NCBI GenBank assembly: GCA_023442905.1
Contig: JAEZWY010000163.1
Location: forward strand, 1 to 8,798
DNA length: 8,798 nt
Direction: 5' to 3'
DNA from: Bacillota bacterium
GTDB lineage: Bacteria > Bacillota > Bacilli > Lactobacillales > Aerococcaceae
Within the stretch, counting starts at the first letter, position 1; each line of letters begins with the position of its first letter. Made by a program: the position numbers and the translations under genes. Under the pieces are notes generated by a model. That model saw nothing but the letters and a program-made list of their open reading frames with translations. It made no database searches and had not been told where the DNA came from. Of the stretch, positions 5,909-8,798 are shown piece after piece.

Positions 5909-6616
5909 ATGAATATTTTCCCAATACATGCATTAGCAGATAATTATATTTGGATGATTGAAGATACAGATAGTGTTGTGGTTGTTGACCCCGGTGAAGC
6001 AGCAGAAGTTTTATCTTATATCAAAGTAGAAAAACCGAGCCAAATTGCTATTTTATTAACACATAAACATGACGACCATATTGGTGGTGTAGCGGAAATT
6101 ATCCAGGCCTACCCAGAAACTAAAATCTATGGTCCAAGTGAAGTGCCAGGTTTCGATGGTATGACAATTTTAGAAGATGGTAGTCAGGTAGATATTTTAG
6201 GCCATACAGTAACTGCCTTACTTTCGGCGGGCCATACAGCTGGTCACTTAGCCTATATTGTGGATAATCAATTTCTGTTTTCAGGTGATGCTATGTTCTC
6301 GGCGGGATGTGGTCGCGTGTTTACAGGTGATTACCAAGCAGCGTTTGATGCCTTAGAAACTTTTAGTCGCTTGGACGATGATATTGCTGTTTTTGCAGGA
6401 CATGAGTATACCTTAACTAATTTAAAATTCGCACATACCATTTTCCCTGAAAATGATGTAATTTCTGAAGCCTTAGCGCAAGTGAAAGTCTTAAATGACG
6501 CTAACCACCCAACCTATCCTTCAACTATTGCTAGAGAAAAAATCATTAATATTTTTATGCAAGCAGAAGATGTCACAGCTTTTAAAGATTTAAGAAATTT
6601 ACGGGATAATTTTTAA
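5909..6616 (+). CDS. gloB: GloB-like glyoxalase II (hydroxyacylglutathione hydrolase)
   Basis: This predicted cytoplasmic, binuclear-metal hydrolase cleaves S-lactoylglutathione to D-lactate and glutathione in methylglyoxal detoxification. The 235-residue protein has THKHDDH (51-57), GHTAGH with ligand His109, GDAMFSAGCGR with Asp127, and AGHEYT with His165, which together supply all expected metal ligands. Residues matching glutathione contacts of human glyoxalase II are present or conservatively replaced: Arg136 in GCGR, Tyr167, and Arg229 and Arg232 in the C-terminal LRNLRDNF. This sets it apart from generic beta-lactamase-fold proteins. GAGGAG at 5896-5901 with 7-base spacing selects ATG 5909; the upstream GTG at 5894 overlaps that site and is unlikely. 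Many Firmicutes lack glutathione, so the host would need to make it (GshF) or import it; another thioester substrate remains possible. A terminator follows. Confidence 0.87.
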   Translation: MNIFPIHALADNYIWMIEDTDSVVVVDPGEAAEVLSYIKVEKPSQIAILLTHKHDDHIGGVAEIIQAYPETKIYGPSEVPGFDGMTILEDGSQVDILGHTVTALLSAGHTAGHLAYIVDNQFLFSGDAMFSAGCGRVFTGDYQAAFDALETFSRLDDDIAVFAGHEYTLTNLKFAHTIFPENDVISEALAQVKVLNDANHPTYPSTIAREKIINIFMQAEDVTAFKDLRNLRDNF

Positions 6617-6644
6617 AACATTCAATGTGGAAAAATATTATGGT

Positions 6645-6677
6645 GAGGTAGCGGATGGTAAGCTACCTCTCTTTTTT
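6645..6677 (+). terminator. gloB intrinsic terminator
   Basis: GAGGTAGC 6645-6652 pairs perfectly with GCTACCTC 6662-6669 around a 9-base loop, followed by six T residues at 6672-6677. It lies 28 bases after the gloB stop codon. Confidence 0.9.
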
Positions 6678-6717
6678 ATTTATCCTCAACTACATAAGTA
6701 TTTGGATTAGTGATGAA

Positions 6718-6754
6718 TACAAATTTGTACTTTATATTGCGCTTTTTATATAAG
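6718..6754 (+). promoter_or_regulatory. candidate promoter overlapped by a 12-bp palindrome
   Basis: TACAAATTTGTA at 6718-6729 is a perfect palindrome. It overlaps a -35-like TTGTAC (6725-6730), followed by TATATA at 6747-6752 (16-base spacer) or TATAAG at 6749-6754 (18-base spacer). A palindrome over a -35 is a typical repressor operator layout, but I cannot name the regulator. The start point would fall near 6760, upstream of a 21-codon reading frame. Confidence 0.35.
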
Positions 6755-6780
6755 AGAAGCATGAAGCTGACAGGGGGGAA

Positions 6781-6846
6781 ATGAAAATAAAGCATGAAAA
6801 GGTTTGTATCTCAGTGTTTAAATTACTCTTTTTCTCATATTCATAA
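6781..6846 (+). CDS. possible 21-residue small protein
   Basis: A short frame starts at ATG 6781 and stops at TAA 6844-6846. The peptide begins MKIKHEKVC and ends KLLFFSYS: basic at the start, hydrophobic and aromatic toward the end. It is preceded by a purine run AGGGGGG (6772-6778), though only 2 bases separate the run from the ATG. It lies downstream of the candidate promoter at 6718-6754. I do not recognise it; a frame this short in AT-rich intergenic DNA often arises by chance. Confidence 0.2.
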   Translation: MKIKHEKVCISVFKLLFFSYS

Positions 6847-6897
6847 AAATAGCAATGTACTAATAAATAGCGGGATAATGAATTTCTTCAAATAAAA

Positions 6898-6927
6898 TTG
6901 ACTTGTATATCAATATAGCGTGATAAT
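6898..6927 (+). promoter_or_regulatory. cstA promoter (SigA-type)
   Basis: TTGACT at 6898-6903 (5 of 6) and GATAAT at 6922-6927 (5 of 6) are separated by 18 bases. The predicted transcription start near 6934 falls at the edge of the cre site, giving a leader of about 40 bases before cstA. Confidence 0.7.
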
Positions 6928-6934
6928 TTAATGG

Positions 6935-6948
6935 TATAAACGCTTACA
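6935..6948 (+). promoter_or_regulatory. cre site (CcpA operator) of cstA
   Basis: TATAAACGCTTACA matches the Gram-positive cre consensus TGWAARCGYTWNCW at 13 of 14 positions; only the second base differs. It lies directly after the -10, across the predicted start point, a position at which CcpA normally represses. This predicts that cstA is shut off on preferred sugars. Confidence 0.75.
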
Positions 6949-6972
6949 TTGATAATAAGGGAGGAAATTTGT

Positions 6973-8466
6973 ATGTGGACATTTATATTGGGTGTCACCG
7001 CTTTAGTTGTAGGATACTTCACCTATGGTCGCTATATCGAGAAAAATTTTGAGCCGAATCCAGAACGGACGACGCCAGCGGAAGTTTTACAGGATGGTAT
7101 GGACTTTGTGCCTATGCCAAGATGGAAAAACGGTATTATTGAATTATTAAATATCGCTGGTACAGGGCCCGTATTTGGTCCAATCATGGGTGCTTTATAT
7201 GGGCCAGTCGCTTATTTATGGATCATTTTTGGCTGTATTTTTGCCGGTGCTGTACATGACTATATGTTAGGGATGGTATCACTTAGAAATAATGGGGCAC
7301 AATTACCAGCCTTAGCAGGTAAGTATATTAATAAAGGCACTATGCATGTTGTAAACTTATTTGCTTGTTTACTATTATTATTAGTAGGTACTGTATTCGT
7401 TTCGTCACCTGCAGCGCTCATTCAAAGCTTATTACCAGGTAATGTTGCTTTAATTATCATTATAATTGCTATTTTTATTTACTATTTAATTTCCACAGTT
7501 TTACCAATTGACCAAGCAATGGGGAAAGTTTATCCGTGGTTTGGTGCAATATTAATTATTTCAACAGTAGCAATTGGTTTAACATTAATCTTTGGAGACC
7601 ACTCAATGGTTGAGTTATCTTCAGCTACTATGGCGAATTTCCATCCTAAAGGCTTGGCTATTTTCCCAGGTATCTTCTTCACCATTTCTTGTGGAGCGAT
7701 GTCAGGATTCCATGCAACCCAAGCGCCAATGGTATCACGTACAATGGAAAATGAACGTGAAGGACGTTTCACATTCTACGGTATGATGATTGCTGAAGGG
7801 GTTATCGCTATGATTTGGGTAGCTGCTTCATTAGCCCTATTCGATGGGGAGACTTTATCAGGTATGATTGATACAGGTACAGCTTCAGCCGTTGTGAATG
7901 CCGTTTCATTAGAATTATTAGGACCTGTATTTGGTACTTTAGCTATTATTGGGGTTATCGTACTACCATTATCATCTGGTTTATCTGCTTTCCGTTCTTT
8001 ACGTATTATCATTGCAGACTATATCCATATGAAACAAGATACTTTACCAAAAGTAATGACCATCACTATTCCAATTTACGTGATTTCATTCTTCTTAACC
8101 TTTGTGGACTTTAATATCTTATGGCGTTACTTCAACTGGGCCAACCAAGTTACAGCGGTACTAGCTTTACTAGTAACAACACGTTACTTATTCTTGAAAG
8201 GTAAAAACTACTTCGTCACACTAGTGCCAGGTGTGTTTATGTTATATGCTGTTGTAGTCTACTTGTTAAGTGAGCCTATCGGGTTTAACTTAGGATTAAG
8301 TAACTTATCCTACTGGGGCGGAGCAGCCATTACACTGATCTTACTTGCAGTATATTGGCGCCAAGGTGTTAAGCAAAAAGAAGACATTGATCCAAGCTCA
8401 AAACTAATCAATGACCAATTACAAATTCACCAATTATATCCAGAGTTAGTAGAAGAGAAAAATTAG
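6973..8466 (+). CDS. cstA: CstA-family carbon-starvation transporter
   Basis: This 497-residue inner-membrane protein belongs to the CstA family, whose studied members import pyruvate or peptides during carbon limitation. Conserved blocks are IAGTGPVFGPIMGALYGP (61-78), FAGAVHDYM (90-98), a hydrophobic run at 154-178, and FTISCGAMSGFHATQAPMVS (236-255), followed by many membrane helices to about residue 463. The C-terminal 35 residues are polar. It is shorter than the roughly 700-residue enterobacterial CstA and BtsT, and of the compact kind common in Gram-positives. AAGGGAGG at 6957-6964 lies 8 bases before ATG 6973, so the upstream TTG at 6949 is rejected. No small YbdD/YjiX-type partner gene follows, unlike in enterobacteria. 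Expression is probably repressed by CcpA through the cre site. The exact substrate cannot be told from sequence. Confidence 0.92.
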   Translation: MWTFILGVTALVVGYFTYGRYIEKNFEPNPERTTPAEVLQDGMDFVPMPRWKNGIIELLNIAGTGPVFGPIMGALYGPVAYLWIIFGCIFAGAVHDYMLGMVSLRNNGAQLPALAGKYINKGTMHVVNLFACLLLLLVGTVFVSSPAALIQSLLPGNVALIIIIIAIFIYYLISTVLPIDQAMGKVYPWFGAILIISTVAIGLTLIFGDHSMVELSSATMANFHPKGLAIFPGIFFTISCGAMSGFHATQAPMVSRTMENEREGRFTFYGMMIAEGVIAMIWVAASLALFDGETLSGMIDTGTASAVVNAVSLELLGPVFGTLAIIGVIVLPLSSGLSAFRSLRIIIADYIHMKQDTLPKVMTITIPIYVISFFLTFVDFNILWRYFNWANQVTAVLALLVTTRYLFLKGKNYFVTLVPGVFMLYAVVVYLLSEPIGFNLGLSNLSYWGGAAITLILLAVYWRQGVKQKEDIDPSSKLINDQLQIHQLYPELVEEKN

Positions 8467-8472
8467 ATGAGA

Positions 8473-8568
8473 GAGCCGACGTACAGAAAGGAAACGTTGG
8501 AAGATTAAGGAAGTTGATGGCGAAGCCAGCGACAACTTAATCTGAAACGCAGTCCTTTCTGGAGGCTC
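8473..8568 (+). ncRNA. structured RNA element downstream of cstA (class not recognised)
   Basis: Bases 8473-8568 fold into one long interrupted hairpin. Helices, from outside in, are GAGCC 8473-8477 with GGCTC 8564-8568; CAGAAAGGA 8484-8492 with TCCTTTCTG 8553-8561 (9 bp perfect); CGTT 8495-8498 with AACG 8546-8549; AGATTAAG 8502-8509 with CTTAATCT 8536-8543 (8 bp perfect); TTG 8514-8516 with CAA 8533-8535; and TGGC 8518-8521 with GCCA 8525-8528. Asymmetric purine-rich internal loops separate them. A smaller hairpin (GGATGC 8582-8587 with GCATTC 8608-8613) and two terminators follow. I could not match it to a riboswitch class, tRNA, 6S RNA, SRP RNA or RNase P RNA. It could be a cstA 3' UTR, a processed small RNA, or the leader of a gene beyond the window. 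Confidence 0.55.
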
Positions 8569-8633
8569 GAACTCGATATTAGGATGCAAGCCGACTAGAT
8601 CGTATAAGCATTCAAAACAGTTACTTACAAATG

Positions 8634-8669
8634 AAAACGGTCGAAGCTACAATACTTCGGCCGTTTTTT
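8634..8669 (+). terminator. intrinsic terminator after the structured RNA
   Basis: A 13-bp stem with one G-U pair (AAAACGGTCGAAG 8634-8646 with CTTCGGCCGTTTT 8655-8667) encloses an 8-base loop and ends in six T residues at 8664-8669. It terminates the cstA transcript or the RNA that precedes it. Confidence 0.92.
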
Positions 8670-8682
8670 AGGGTTCTATAAT

Positions 8683-8728
8683 AAATAGTGTTGGTGAGAT
8701 TCAATTGAGTCTCATCGGCACTATTTTT
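8683..8728 (+). terminator. second tandem terminator
   Basis: A 17-bp stem (8683-8699 with 8710-8726) contains three G-U wobbles, and a 10-base loop TTCAATTGAG separates its arms. It ends in a T run at 8724-8728. The wobbles make a complete stem in plus-strand RNA, while the minus strand would have A-C mismatches, so it is aimed at plus-strand transcription. It lies 13 bases after the previous terminator. Confidence 0.8.
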
Positions 8729-8736
8729 GTGTACGC

Positions 8737-8757
8737 AAAAAAAGGACATGATATCCT
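8737..8757 (-). terminator. candidate minus-strand terminator
   Basis: On the minus strand AAGGA and TCCTT form a 5-bp stem around TATCATG, followed by a seven-T run (complement of 8737-8743). It begins at the stop codon of a possible converging gene. The stem is short, so confidence is limited. Confidence 0.45.
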
Positions 8758-8798
8758 TATTTCAAGTAAACCTCGACGAATACTGAAAGAAGGAAAAT
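8757..8798 (-). CDS. possible 3' end of a converging minus-strand gene
   Basis: On the minus strand a frame enters at the right edge, reads IFLLSVFVEVYLK and stops at TAA 8759-8757, immediately before the minus-strand terminator-like hairpin. Thirteen residues are too few to identify a product. The same bases read on the plus strand end in AAGAAGGAAAAT, which looks like a ribosome site for a plus-strand gene starting just beyond the window. The two readings compete. Confidence 0.3.
   Translation of the reverse strand: MFLLSVFVEVYLK

Noticed and set aside
338..6616. walJ and gloB as a functional pair because both have the metallo-beta-lactamase fold
   Set aside because: They belong to distant subfamilies, sit in separate transcription units and share only the common metal motif.
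6718..6729. Copper-repressor (CopY) box
   Set aside because: The CopY box is TACA-N2-TGTA. Here the gap is four bases, and no copper gene is nearby.
8467..8508. 13-residue frame MREPTYRKETLED right after the cstA stop codon
   Set aside because: It has no convincing ribosome site and its bases are explained by the 5' arm of the structured RNA.
8473..8669. Known riboswitch or T-box leader
   Set aside because: I compared the sequence with remembered signatures of lysine, glycine, SAM, TPP, FMN, cobalamin, Mg, Mn, c-di-AMP, ZTP, guanidine and T-box leaders, and none fits.

Overview
The window looks like chromosomal DNA of a low-GC Gram-positive bacterium of the order Lactobacillales, plausibly Aerococcaceae or Carnobacteriaceae. 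The evidence is strong AGGAGG-type ribosome binding sites, AT-rich intergenic DNA, a Firmicutes-type cre site, and the walJ-htrA-rlmH gene set that follows the WalRK two-component genes in this group. No dnaA, parB or walRK gene is visible, so family-level placement is inference.

Layout. (1) Bases 1-272 are the 3' end of an unrecognised gene; its position suggests a WalRK accessory gene. (2) walJ (metallo-beta-lactamase fold) and htrA (membrane-anchored serine protease) follow on the + strand. htrA ends at a strong terminator. (3) Bases 2709-3010 hold no gene. They carry a dense cluster of DnaA boxes: seven with at most one mismatch within about 200 bp, isolated by convergent terminators on both sides. 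(4) A two-gene minus-strand operon, trkH-trkA, encodes a K+ channel subunit and its RCK regulator. It sits between htrA and rlmH, which are adjacent in several relatives. trkH appears to start at a non-canonical ATT codon. (5) On the + strand, rlmH (23S rRNA methyltransferase) is followed by gloB (glyoxalase II-like) and a terminator. (6) A 300-base non-coding stretch holds a possible tiny transcript and a good cstA promoter with a near-perfect CcpA (cre) site. cstA encodes a CstA-family transporter. (7) Downstream of cstA lies an unassigned, strongly structured RNA segment, a tandem pair of terminators, and possibly the end of a converging minus-strand gene.

Functionally the genes are mainly housekeeping: envelope stress and cell-wall homeostasis (walJ, htrA), potassium uptake (trkHA), ribosome modification (rlmH), thioester or methylglyoxal detoxification (gloB) and carbon-starvation uptake under catabolite control (cstA). 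There is no mobile element, CRISPR array or defence cassette. The least ordinary items are the DnaA-box cluster, the ATT start of trkH and the structured RNA after cstA.
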